From NCBI RefSeq assembly GCF_026262505.1, contig NC_067208.1, forward strand, positions 2,418,001 to 2,482,000: 64,000 bases of DNA, written 5' to 3'. This document shows, piece by piece, positions 17,737-27,300 of this stretch. The notes under the pieces are model-generated. The model was given only the letters and a program-made list of their open reading frames with translations. It ran no database searches and was not told the origin of the DNA. This stretch comes from Trichomonas vaginalis G3. Its lineage: Eukaryota; Parabasalia; Trichomonadida; Trichomonadidae. The first letter of the stretch is position 1, and each line of letters opens with the position of its first letter. Both the position numbers and the translations under genes were made by a program.

Positions 17737-18155
17737 ATGGACGTATTTGAGTATCTCTTCGAATTGAAGCAAAACAAAGTTTACACACACAAACAATACA
17801 AGTTCATTGATAGAATAGTTCTTTATACAAACAATGGAAAATGTTATAGAATAGCAGTCTTTGCTGAACCAAAATATTTTCATAAAGCAAAGAAAGTTGG
17901 TATAACCGAGATGGTGAAAGTTCTTGAAGCAGACAAAAATATAACAACAAAACTGACCGATATTTCTAAAGGAAAGTTTTAATACAATATTATATCAAAA
18001 CTGGCGTACTGTCAATATTTGACGGAGAGAAGTCAGTTCAAGAACAACTTACTGACCTGCTGCCAAAATCTGCTCGATGGAAGCTGTCGTTATGCCAATC
18101 TGAGGAGCCCCAGCAGGTTTCATCGAACGAATCTTCAAAAGAGCATCTTCCGTGA
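17737..18155 (+). CDS. Conserved small protein convergent on capsid gene
   Basis: Not recognised. It begins MDVFEYLFELKQNKVYTHKQ, with an FAEPKYFHKAKKVG segment. The copy B homologue (38129-38548) is one 139-residue frame whose 3' end overlaps the capsid gene by about 107 bases on the opposite strand; the same overlap is set up here. The overlap limits what the tail can encode, so the true functional end is uncertain. Confidence 0.45.
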
Positions 18156-19656
18156 AAAGTGCTATTGGTTTTGTAAACTTCTTTGCTTTCAATTCATCTG
18201 GACCGTCTCTGTCACCAGTATATTGTATTTGAACTGTACCAACAGTTGAAATACCACCCATAAAATCTTCTGAGTCAGCAAATGGAATGCCAAGCCAAAA
18301 GTTTGAACGGTCTCCATTTGTATATTGAGTTTTTGAGCTCCTGTATGAGTCCATACTTTCACATATGGCATAATAGAACTTTGCATTTCAGGGTTAATGG
18401 TTGTTGTGAAGTTGTTGTTAAAGTTCATAGCATCTAATGTCAAGTTGTATGACCTCATATCCTCAACTGTAGAATATTCTTCTCTTGGATAGTATTTGCC
18501 ATCTATGTTTATATGATATTTAATACCGGGGTTGTAGAAGCAAGAATAGTCATTTATAGTTCGTCTGAACAGTACAAACATAGTATCTGCATGTTTCATT
18601 GCAGTTGTTAAGGCAATATCTGTTCTTGCACCTGGGTTAGCACTTTGGTTTCCAACTTCACCTGCAAAGTCTTTGACAGATATTTGGTGTATAGGGAACA
18701 TAAGTGGAACTGCAATATATTTGGCAGCTAAAGCATTTGAAATATCTGGGTCCAACATATAGACTGCAAGTCTGCTTTCTATTCTCTTGCATTCAAACTT
18801 TTCGCATGTGAACTTAACTGGGTCCCAAGCAGTTCCAGCAGCATTGAAATAATAGTTTACTTCAGTGTTGAGGTTTGAGAAACCAAAGTCTAAGTCAACT
18901 TTGTCTTTGCAAAAGTCGGCGAATGACATTTTATTTGTTCCCACTACTTCTGTAAGAGTGAATGGGTCTTGTGTTGGTGCAATGACTAAGTTATTTTTGC
19001 TTGGAGTAAGTTCAATAGAAATTTTTCCTGCCCAGTTTGGCAAGTATCTTAAAAACCTGAAGATGAGGAAAGATGACAAAGGAACTCTAAGTTTCAGTTT
19101 TACTTTAGTGGACAGCATTTCCATCTGAACCAGAAAGGTTAACATAAACTCCTGGAACGTTAGGGTCAAGTCTTCTTATTTTCTCAATAGTTGCATACTG
19201 GTCTGTTTGTTCTCTAGCTTGTGGTTGTACTGAGTTTCTCAAAGCGAACCATTCATAGTTTGCCCATGTTACTGTTTGAACTAAGTCAGAGTTAGAATAT
19301 ATCTTATATCCCATGAAAACTTCTGGAGCATATTGGTATCCGACATAGAAAATTCCATTGCAACCTTTCTTGTCAGACAACTTGGCAGAAGGTTTTATTT
19401 CAATGTCTTGTTCCACGTATAAGAAAGAGTTGTCAATAGAAATAATATGAAACCTGTCGCAAGCAATATCTACTGTTGTTGAAGAACCTTCTCCAAACTC
19501 ACCTACGTTTCCATAAGAAACAGCAGTTGTATATTCGTAAGTTCCAGGAACTATTTCTGACCTTCTAATGGCATTGTCGCATTCGTTATACCATTCGGAA
19601 ACATTTCCATTCATAGCATCCAAAACTGTTGGCGTTATATTCTGAGCGGCGTACAT
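18049..19656 (-). pseudogene. Major capsid protein (double jelly-roll type), broken copy
   Basis: The start MYAAQNITPTVLDAMNGNVS and the rest match the open 535-residue frame of copy B (36628-38235). Length, beta-rich pattern, GxYY/aromatic segments and position fit the double-jelly-roll major capsid protein of Polintons, which would form the icosahedral shell. The assignment rests on size, pattern and context. This copy is broken. Confidence 0.7.
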
Positions 19657-19688
19657 TTCATATGGGTAAAAATATAGAATAGTTGGAT

Positions 19689-22333
19689 TTATATGTCATA
19701 ATAGAACCCACGTGGACCAAGCTTTACTTTCTTCCTGACTGAGTTTTTAACTCTTCTTTTTCCTTCATTGCCCTCTGCTTCAAGTTGTTGCATCTTTGCC
19801 TCATGTTCATCTAGTATGTTGCAAATTTTCCATGCCCTTTTTGCCTTTGGGCTCTGGTCGCCCATCTCAGGTAACCTATATCCTAGAAAGAGTTTGTCAT
19901 AGTTTGTATTTGAGTCTTTGCGTATTGTTTGCATGACTCTTTCCTGAGTTTCCGGTTCAAGCTCTTCAAACAGTGCCTGTCCATATGGAATAAGCTCGTT
20001 TCCAAATATATGTTTTTGTAGCCATTCTGGTTTTCTTTCCATGTTACCAACTATATCTTTTGTGAATGGGAAAGCTTTTACCCAATCTTTCAGTCTTGCG
20101 TCGTTTATTTCTGTAGTTGGTTTTATTTTGTCAAGGAACATGTTTTTCAATACTAACATTTCATTTGGTACTGTCCATTTGAGTTTACTTAAATATTCAT
20201 CCCTTCTCGGTTCATTGTCTGCAAAGTAAGTTTTTATGACATTTTGTAAACTTTCGTTTGCAAGGTCATGTACAATAGGTTCTCTTCCTTCTCTCTCCCT
20301 AACTCTCTTTCTAAACTCTTCACCAAATATACCATCTTTATGGTTCTGTGTAGTTCTTTGAGATAAATGTTCTAGAACGTCAGGTTTATATTTCCATCAG
20401 CCATGTTCATTTCATACTGGTCCAAAATATCTGCATGTTTCATATCTTTCAATGGCATTAAAGCCGCGCTTAAAATACCAGCTATATCTCGTTCACCATT
20501 GACTTCCATTGCGTCTACAACTTCTTGGAATTGTGGTTGTAAGTTTATGAACCACCTATCCGGATTAGCTTTATGACCCCATCTCATTGTAGTTCCATCG
20601 TCTGCAGAAACAAAAGTAGGTTTGTTTCCATCTTGGTTAGGTTCTGAATGAACTTTAAACAATGTTTCATTTCTATATGTTTTCTTGAAATTTAACCTTT
20701 TATTTTCACCGAGTTCATCCAAAGATTGAACGTTAAATGCTCGTAAGTAAAAAGGGTTGTTGTATTTGTGTACATTTTCTTTCAGTACTTCCATTCTATG
20801 CTGAATATTTTCATCTGGTGTTGGAGTCTTTTGTATGTCGGCAAACATTTTTCGATATTCTTCTACTATGTCAGCCGAATTTTTTTTAGACTCTTGGAAA
20901 TATTCCATATTCTCCGCATACACTTGTTGAGGGTCAAGATTTTTCGGCTGTTCCAAATCTTCATCTAGTTCTGTGAGGTTAGTTTCCAAAGGAGGGACTT
21001 GTTCGTTTCCTTCAGGCTCTTCTAGCTGTTGTTGCTGAACTATTTCTTCCATGTCTGGTTGTATCTGAACTAGTTCTTCCTGTGGAGTTTCTTGTACCTC
21101 ATCTGCTGGCATTTCATATATTCCGAGACCGTTTTCAACAATTTCCCTATCTACGTCATCCGCATTCATAAGCTTTTGTTCTTTCGTTCCGTCTCTATTT
21201 TTTACGCGTTTCATGACGAAAGTTGAATTGTCATTTAGCTCTGACATCAAATATCTCGGAGTAAATTCATCCATGTCATTTGGATGATATGCTATTAAAT
21301 CATATCCCTTAGCGAGCTTGTATTTTCCAGGTTTGAGATTATATCCGTTTTGGTGCTGAGCCATAAAGCTAAATAGGTTCGGGTCAGTATTTCCATCCTT
21401 GAACTTTCCAATAGCTTCTTTATATCTGTCACTAAAGTCAACAGTATCTGGGAAACCACACTCTTCTTTAAGCATTTTTAAGAATTCTTGGTTTCCTTGT
21501 TCTCTACTTCTTTTATGTCCTTGCTCTGTTTGTGGTTGTTGTTGTGCAGGGTTTTGAACTGTTGGTTGCTGTGCAGGGTTCTGAACTGTTGGTTGCTGTG
21601 CTGGTTGTGGAGGTGGTTGTTGTGCAGGGTTTTGAACTGTTGGTTGTTGTGCATGCCTGTGTCTGTGTCCATGTGACGATGTAAATGTTTTAGGTAGTCC
21701 TGGTGCAGGTGCTTCTCTTGGAGGGTTTGGTGGTATATAAGTTCCACCAGCTGGCACATATGTTCCATCTGCAGCGTAATGTCCTACCTGACTTTTCGTT
21801 TTTAAGAAAGCATTTACTAGGTCTGTTTTGGTCTGTTGTAACTCTTTTTCTTGACTTTCCACAACAGTTGCTCTAACGGCGTCATAGGCACTTTGAACTG
21901 CCTGTCTCGTTGCTGCATCTGTTATTTTCGTCATATTTTGTGCTACTTCTTTTAACTCTTTGTCGAAACCTTCAGACTTCAGTTTCTTTCCAGATGAGAA
22001 GTCGTTCACTAGTTTCACCTTACTATGAAGAGCTTCGAAGGCATTCTTAAAGTCAGCATTCATTAAAGCTTCATTTGAACTGTCTTCATCCGCTTGTATT
22101 TTTGTCCTTATTGACCCTATGAGTTGGGCTGCTTTAGCGTTGGCTTGGGCATCTAACCAGTCATTGTTGGCTTTTATATATTCTGCGCTTTTCATTGCCT
22201 TTTGCATAGCCGCGTCGTTATTTTTACTTTCTTGTGCTAAGTTTTCATACTGTACGGTTTGGTTTTGCAACTGTAAAAGTTTTTCTGCCTTTACATTTGC
22301 TTCAACTTCTTTTTTATACTCATCGCTATCCAT
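19689..22333 (-). pseudogene. Large coiled-coil and Q/P-repeat protein (virion type)
   Basis: A very large protein region: a helical N-terminal third (KVEANVKAEKLLQLQNQT-like), then a proline/glutamine repeat tract with QQPTVQNPA units, an acidic glutamine-rich tract, a globular C-terminal domain and a basic tail (GKRRVKNSVRKKVK) like a DNA-binding or nuclear signal. It lies next to the capsid gene and its counterpart is 33805-36588. It is likely an internal or scaffold virion protein; the family is not recognised. This copy is broken. Confidence 0.55.
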
Positions 22334-22381
22334 ATATGTCTTCAGGGCTTTTTGTTTTATTTCTTCATCTTTCAGTACTTT

Positions 22382-22909
22382 CTATTGAGTAGTATGGTTT
22401 TTCAAATTTATAACATCTTGTTCCATTTTTGCTACTTCTGCTGCTTTTTCTGACACTTTTTTCGCATATTCCTCTGTACTTAGTTCTTTCAGTTGTTCTT
22501 CTTTCTTCTTTTTCTCTACGTTTAACTCATTGAGTTTCTTTGTGTGTCTGTCATATTCTAGTTTCTTTTCGTTTTCACTTATTTGTTTCTGTATGTCTAT
22601 GTTTGACTTTTTGACATCTGTTATTTGATTTTTGAGTGAACTCAAATTCATTTGACTTTGAGGGTTATAAGCTGTTCCATCTGCAGCTCCACCATAGCCT
22701 GCCATTTTCGCTAAAAGTGCCGCTCTTAAACCTCCACTCTGTGCACCAACAACTCGGTTTAAAAGCATAGGATTGCTTGACATTTGTTGCAACATAGTGG
22801 GGTCATTCAGCATTTGTTGTTGCAACTGTTGTTGTGGTGTCAGTTTTACTATTGGATGTTTCAATGCTCTCTTCCTCTTACGTATATTCTTACGTAGCTT
22901 ACGTGGCAT
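22382..22909 (-). CDS. Basic coiled-coil core-type protein, 175 aa
   Basis: The first 20 residues are strongly basic (MPRKLRKNIRKRKRALKHP), as in DNA-condensing core proteins. A Met/Gln/Asn-rich stretch and a Gly/Ala segment (RAALLAKMAGYGGAADG) follow, then a long coiled coil from about residue 90. It is nearly identical to 33229-33756. It is the outermost core gene on this side. Binding to packaged DNA is inferred from composition. Confidence 0.65.
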   Translation of the reverse strand: MPRKLRKNIRKRKRALKHPIVKLTPQQQLQQQMLNDPTMLQQMSSNPMLLNRVVGAQSGGLRAALLAKMAGYGGAADGTAYNPQSQMNLSSLKNQITDVKKSNIDIQKQISENEKKLEYDRHTKKLNELNVEKKKKEEQLKELSTEEYAKKVSEKAAEVAKMEQDVINLKNHTTQ

Positions 22910-23391
22910 TTTAAGTGAAGTTAAAAAGCGGTTTTTGACAGATGTTTATATGACACTTTTTGTTCAGCACAAAAAACTACTCGGTCAAAGTGTTGTCAGT
23001 TTTGTAAAATAACCGTCCTATCTCAATCTATAAGGGAAAAAGGCTTCTCAAAGTATACTTCCTTGGAACGCCTGTAACTTTTCCTGTAGCGACGATAGAC
23101 CCTTACTTGTCCGGACAAAGCTGTACTATTTTGAGTGCTCTACAAAAAAGTCAACGGCGACGACTCTCAAAAACCGTTGTGTAAAAAGTTTTACCGTTGG
23201 ACAAAAAAGTATATATAGAAAACAAAAAACGTTTATAGTTCATTCAATATTTGAGATGGAACGGTTTGCCAACGGTAACTATTAAATAAAATAAAAAAAT
23301 AGAGGGGGTTACCGTTGACGAAAACGGTTTATCTCAAACTCTTATTTGAAAAAAATAAAGTGGTTGGCCTTTTTCACTTCATTTTAGCTCA
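22910..23391. promoter_or_regulatory. Non-coding stretch with clustered AACGG/CCGTT
   Basis: No gene is seen. From about 23150 to 23335 it holds seven AACGG or CCGTT words (CAACGG, AACCGTTG, ACCGTTGG, GGAACGG, CCAACGG, ACCGTTG, AAACGG), the core of Myb-type binding sites (YAACKG). The segment ends with TTCATTTTAGCTCA before the next ATG, an Inr-type signal. The copy B left end also has several CCGTTTT words. Confidence 0.45.
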
Positions 23392-24201
23392 ATGTCATAC
23401 CAAGACAGTAGCGATTCCGATTCAACTATCCAGGAAGAGGATTATCATCCTACACGGTCACTCCCAGTCCCAGATGACACTCCAAAGACTCGCTTTGACC
23501 CCGAGCAATCTAACTTCCAATTGCGCCAACAATTGCAGTCAAAAGCTGATGAATACATGGCTTCTTCTATAGAAGAAAGTATAGAACAGACCTCAGAGTA
23601 TTCTACAGCTCTTGGTCAACTAGTTTCGGCGACAGTCCAATTCGAACAAATTTGTTCGAATTCAATTCAATATGCAGACGAACTTGTCCGCTATTGTCCC
23701 ACTCTTGTAAGAGTACTTCAAGAACGACTCTTCAACCAGTTGCTTCCTACCTTACGCAGCCCAATTCAAATTCAATTTGCCCGTGCAGCCATAAACTTCA
23801 CTCCGTACTCGTACAGCTATGACCAGGATGAACTAGCTGACGAGTACGGAGCCGAAAATGTTGCCTGGGTTTTTCGCACAACTCCTTGCGAATTCCAAGT
23901 TGAAATTGTCAACCATTTCCTCGTTCGTACTATTTCGTTACAGAATGAAGACAACGAAAGAGATGGAGTCATTCCAGGTGACCGTGTGAGAGTCATTTTC
24001 CAACGCAAAAGTGGACAAGAAATTGTATTCGAAGAATTGGTTTGCATATTCTTTAGCAATGGTCAAGCCTACTGGGAAGGAAACTTGGTATTAGTCCCCG
24101 GTGAAACCATTTCTGTTTCATCGGATTTGAACCATCCATACAAGATATGGTTCAATTACGTTGCATATAACGCAGAAGACCCGAACTTTGACTCAGAATA
24201 A
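23392..24201 (+). CDS. Edge gene of copy A, 269 aa, unknown
   Basis: Not recognised. It begins MSYQDSSDSDSTIQEEDYHP, with an acidic disordered N-terminus, helical segments at about 50-130 (LGQLVSATVQFEQICSNS) and a beta-rich C-terminal half with IPGDRVRVIFQRKSGQE and YWEGNLVLVPGE. Codon choice is more GC-rich than the core genes and the start is Inr-type, as in the accessory block. It ends 27 bases before the terminal hairpin. Copy B has no such gene at its equivalent end. Confidence 0.6.
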   Translation: MSYQDSSDSDSTIQEEDYHPTRSLPVPDDTPKTRFDPEQSNFQLRQQLQSKADEYMASSIEESIEQTSEYSTALGQLVSATVQFEQICSNSIQYADELVRYCPTLVRVLQERLFNQLLPTLRSPIQIQFARAAINFTPYSYSYDQDELADEYGAENVAWVFRTTPCEFQVEIVNHFLVRTISLQNEDNERDGVIPGDRVRVIFQRKSGQEIVFEELVCIFFSNGQAYWEGNLVLVPGETISVSSDLNHPYKIWFNYVAYNAEDPNFDSE

Positions 24202-24227
24202 AAACTTCATTTTATACTAACATCTTC

Positions 24228-24260
24228 GGGGCTAGAGGGCACGAAGTGCCTGGAAGCCCC
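24228..24260. repeat. Terminal hairpin of copy A, right end
   Basis: GGGGCT pairs with AGCCCC. Inside these, GGCAC pairs with GTGCC around the loop GAA, with AGAG/TGGA as an internal loop. The same architecture occurs at both ends of copy B with different inner stems (see 32991-33023 and 58433-58465). It is followed by AATACC and a T run, then host DNA. Confidence 0.8.
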
Positions 24261-24283
24261 AATACCTTTTTTTTTTTTTTTTT

Positions 24284-24466
24284 GCAGCCGAAGCACACTC
24301 ACAAATTACTCTCAATATCCACTCAAATCATACAAAGTTTTGTTGAATAGTTTGATATAAAGACAAAAAATTTACAATTTTTAATTAAATCCGAACAATC
24401 TTACATATGCAGCCGAAGCACACTCACAAATTACTCTCAATATCCACTCAAATCATACAAAGTTTT
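24284..24466. repeat. 58-bp direct repeat at the copy A junction
   Basis: A 58-base sequence beginning GCAGCCGAAGCACACTCAC starts directly at the element edge (24284-24341) and recurs at 24409-24466. About 67 AT-rich bases lie between the copies. It may be a duplicated piece of the target region. It is not a simple 6-base target duplication. Confidence 0.75.
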
Positions 24467-24740
24467 ATATTTTCATTTTATTGTTTCTTAATAAAGAATT
24501 TACTTTAATATTCTTAATTGTTTTCTTTTTTATATTTAATTTTCGATATCTATTTTAAAAAACTTATACAAATTCGAGTCAGCTAATAATTTAATTGAAA
24601 AAATAAAAAGAAAACGAGTGCGGGACAAATTTGCCAGGTGTCACTTTTTCAATAACCTTAAATTACGCTTTTCTAATTTTTAAAAAATAACCTTAAATTA
24701 TATTTGAAGAAATTATGTCTATGATATATGTTTTATGCTA

Positions 24741-25020
24741 GAATCTTGGAGTTTTCATGCACTACACAAGAGCTCCAAGGTTCCAAGAGTGAATGCTCAA
24801 TAGCAATTATAGAGATGTACCTTTTCAAAATGACTTTTACTGATTAAATTTAATCAATAGAAGACATTTTGAAAAGGTACCTCTACAATTAGATATACAA
24901 GAGATTCAAAGCTTCATTTCAGATAGATTTGAAACTTTGAAACTCTTGGTAGATTTTGAGTGAATGCTGACAATCATCTTTGAGAAGGTTTTCTTAAAGA
25001 AAACCTTCTCAAAGAGGTTA
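24741..25020. repeat. Four consecutive hairpins
   Basis: Four neighbouring inverted repeats: 24741-24783 (CTTGGAG/CTCCAAG), 24805-24890 (long stem including GTACCTTTTCAAAATG with a palindromic loop), 24896-24951 (TACAAGAG... /...CTCTTGGTA) and 24977-25015 (TCTTTGAGAAGGTTTTCTT with its complement). Each stem differs in sequence from the others. Confidence 0.75.
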
Positions 25021-25319
25021 CTCAGGAGCCCTGAGGCTCCCTTTCGTAATGATTGGGAGCCTTGGGGCTCCTGAGACGAAGAATGGCTTCGCCGAATCTT
25101 TGATCAGCAGAGGCCAAATGAAAAGGCCTCTGCTGATGGATTCTCAGGAGCCCTGAGGCTCCCTTTCGTAATGATTGGGAGCCTTGGGGCTCCTGAGACG
25201 AAGAATGGCTTCGCCGAATCTTTGATCAGCAGAGGCCAAATGAAAAGGCCTCTGCTGATGGATTCTCAGGAGCCCTGAGGCTCCCTTTCGTAATGATTGG
25301 GAGCCTTGGGGCTCCTGCA
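25021..25319. repeat. 122-bp tandem repeat, about 2.5 copies, each with two hairpins
   Basis: Units start at 25021, 25143 and 25265. Each holds a near-perfect hairpin CTCAGGAGCCC...GGGCTCCTGAG and a perfect 13-bp stem ATCAGCAGAGGCC/GGCCTCTGCTGAT. The units are almost identical and clearly more GC-rich than the surroundings. Open frames here are by-products of the repeat. Confidence 0.85.
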
Positions 25320-25572
25320 GCAGAGTATCGCTCCGCTCCATTAAATTTTTTAAAAAAAGTGCCGTGTGGCAAATTTGTCCTGTTCCCCATCTTTATTATT
25401 TTTTTTATTCCTTTGAAAAGTGACACTGGATAGTTTGTCCCTTTCTCAAAAGAAAACATATAATTTTTAATCCGTCTAATTGAATAAGCAATATTATAAA
25501 TATTATGTTAAACGGTTAATTTTTTCTCAAAAAAAATTATTTCGAATTTCCGAAATTTTTGACATTTTGGCT

Positions 25573-25752
25573 GAGAACTATGGTCTGCGAGGTACTGATT
25601 CTATCCATGTACCTCGCAGACTATAGTTCTCTATATGGCGCCGAAAATTTTTGGTGAAATGTCGTCGCATTTCACCAAAAATTTTTCGGCGCCATAGGAA
25701 GAATTGGAGGGTGTGAGATACTATTACATGCTATAGTACTCACACCCTCCAA
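25573..25752. repeat. Three back-to-back long hairpins
   Basis: 25573-25631: GAGAACTA..GTCTGCGAGGTAC paired over a 13-base loop. 25634-25696: a perfect 28-bp stem starting TATGGCGCCGAAAATTTTTG. 25704-25752: TTGGAGGGTGTGAG paired with CTCACACCCTCCAA. Only two to seven bases separate them. No gene overlaps. Confidence 0.85.
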
Positions 25753-26639
25753 CTCCCAATCAAAATCGCATAAAATTTGCTACTTATCTTCAGATTACCT
25801 CCCATTATAAAATATATCATTGCTATCTCATCGTACTATATTTCCACCCTATTGTATTTAAAAATATAAAATTTTTTGATAATATATTTTTATATCTTGA
25901 ATTTTCAAACAATATATTCACAGATAATATAATGGGAAATCTATCTCAACCTAGCCTTCAAGTACCAAACTCCTGCTTGCATTCTCACTCACAAATATTA
26001 AACATCCATCTCCAAAAAACTAAATTCTTCACAATTTTTTAAAATTGAGAACATAAAAAACGTATGCATTCAATAATTTAAGATACTAACAAATATTAAA
26101 AACTTCAAAATATCAGATATTAACGTTTTTCAATTAAAAAAATATCATTTTGCTTTTCAATTCGAACATAAATCTTAAATATTTTTAATTAATATCTGAC
26201 TTACAGCATTATTATCCATTTATAAATCTGACAAATAAATGACAAAACCATCAGAAATAGTGTCACTTTTGTCAAAAGTGAAGTCACACTATTTTTCATG
26301 CACAACAATAATTCATTAGAATATGATAATGCACATTGTAACAGAATAGAACAATCACCAAATTTTTTTTGAAATTAAAAACTAAAATTAACAAGTATGA
26401 AGTAATCTAACCAAAAAAGATATTTAAAAGAATTTTGGAAAAAACAGAATAAGGATAATGATATTATTTTAGATACACAATCGATGTACTGAAGAATAAT
26501 CCGGTAAAATGATGATATAAAATTAGATTATTTTACAAGTAGCTAAAAGAATAAAACTATAATATAAAATAAATGAAGTTTAATGAAACAATAAAGGTTA
26601 AATAAATAATAAAGATTTTTATTTTATATCAGTATTGAG
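25753..26639. other. AT-rich spacer, nothing recognised
   Basis: Very AT-rich, with no frame of coding quality, RNA gene or clear repeat seen. Confidence 0.5.
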
Positions 26640-27300
26640 AAGAAGTAACAGCTGACACTTGGTAGACAACTTCTTTATGTCTAGAAAATTCTATCTTGCC
26701 TTTTATTTTTTTTCTCGCTGTGAAACGTATTCGGTCATTTTTTTAAAAATTAATTTTTTGTTAGAGATAAGAGCTAAAACTCGGTAAACAACTTCTTTAT
26801 GTCTAGAAAATTCTATCTTGCCTTTTATTTTTTTCTCGCTGTGAAACGTATTCGGTCATTTTTTTAAAAATTAATTTTTTGTTAGAGATAAGAGCTAAAA
26901 CTCGGTAAACAACTTCTTTATGTCTAGAAAATTCTATCTTGCCTTTTATTTTTTTCTCGCTGTGAAACGTATTCGGTCATTTTTTTAAAAATTAATTTTT
27001 TGTTAGAGATAAGAGCTAAAACTCGGTAAACAACTTCTTTATGTCTAGAAAATTCTATCTTGCCTTTTATTTTTTTCTCGCTGTGAAACGTATTCGGTCA
27101 TTTTTTTAAAAATTAATTTTTTGTTAGAGATAAGAGCTAAAACTCGGTAAACAACTTCTTTATGTCTAGAAAATTCTATCTTGCCTTTTATTTTTTTCTC
27201 GCTGTGAAACGTATTCGGTCATTTTTTTAAAAATTAATTTTTTGTTAGAGATAAGAGTTAAAACTTTGCAGACAACTCCCCCATGTCTAGCAAATTTAAC
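26640..27300. repeat. 121-bp tandem repeat, about 5.5 copies
   Basis: Near-identical units start at 26761, 26882, 27003, 27124 and 27245, with diverged partial units at both edges. Each holds AGAGATAAGAGCTAAAACTC, TATGTCTAGAAAATTCTATC and CTCGCTGTGAAACGTATTCG. No coding potential. The near identity of the inner copies points to recent expansion, or to an array maintained by unequal exchange. Confidence 0.9.

Larger units (their letters stand above)
1..24283. mobile_element. Polinton/Maverick copy A (left end outside window)
   Basis: A large self-synthesising DNA element recognised by its gene set: retrovirus-like integrase, protein-primed polymerase B, packaging ATPase, major capsid and penton-type proteins. 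Its gene order matches copy B in reverse. The right end is a terminal hairpin at 24228-24260 followed by TACC and a run of T, after which unrelated DNA begins. The left end is not in the window. It is broken, with about ten breaks, though many individual frames are open. High similarity to copy B with many silent differences suggests fairly recent activity of a common source. Copy A alone carries the accessory block at about 7.5-11.1 kb, a 76-residue gene at 16900 and a 269-residue gene at its right edge. Confidence 0.9.
24622..25441. repeat. Foldback-like element with inverted ends, about 0.8 kb
   Basis: The left end GGGACAAATTTGCCAGGTGT is matched in inverted form at 25413-25441 (revcomp GGGACAAACTATCCAGTGTC) and again, in its inner part, at 25366-25380. 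No coding frame of note lies between. The inside is a run of hairpins (24741-25020) and a 122-bp tandem repeat (25021-25319). It could be a non-autonomous foldback or MITE-type element. Target duplications could not be fixed. Confidence 0.5.

Noticed and set aside
1-24283. Adenovirus-type cysteine protease expected in Polintons
   Set aside because: No His-Glu/Asp-Gln-Cys pattern could be identified with confidence in any gene, so none is annotated.
25144-25459. Open frames within the 122-bp tandem units
   Set aside because: Frame peptides are repeats of the hairpin DNA without similarity to anything else and without a start signal.
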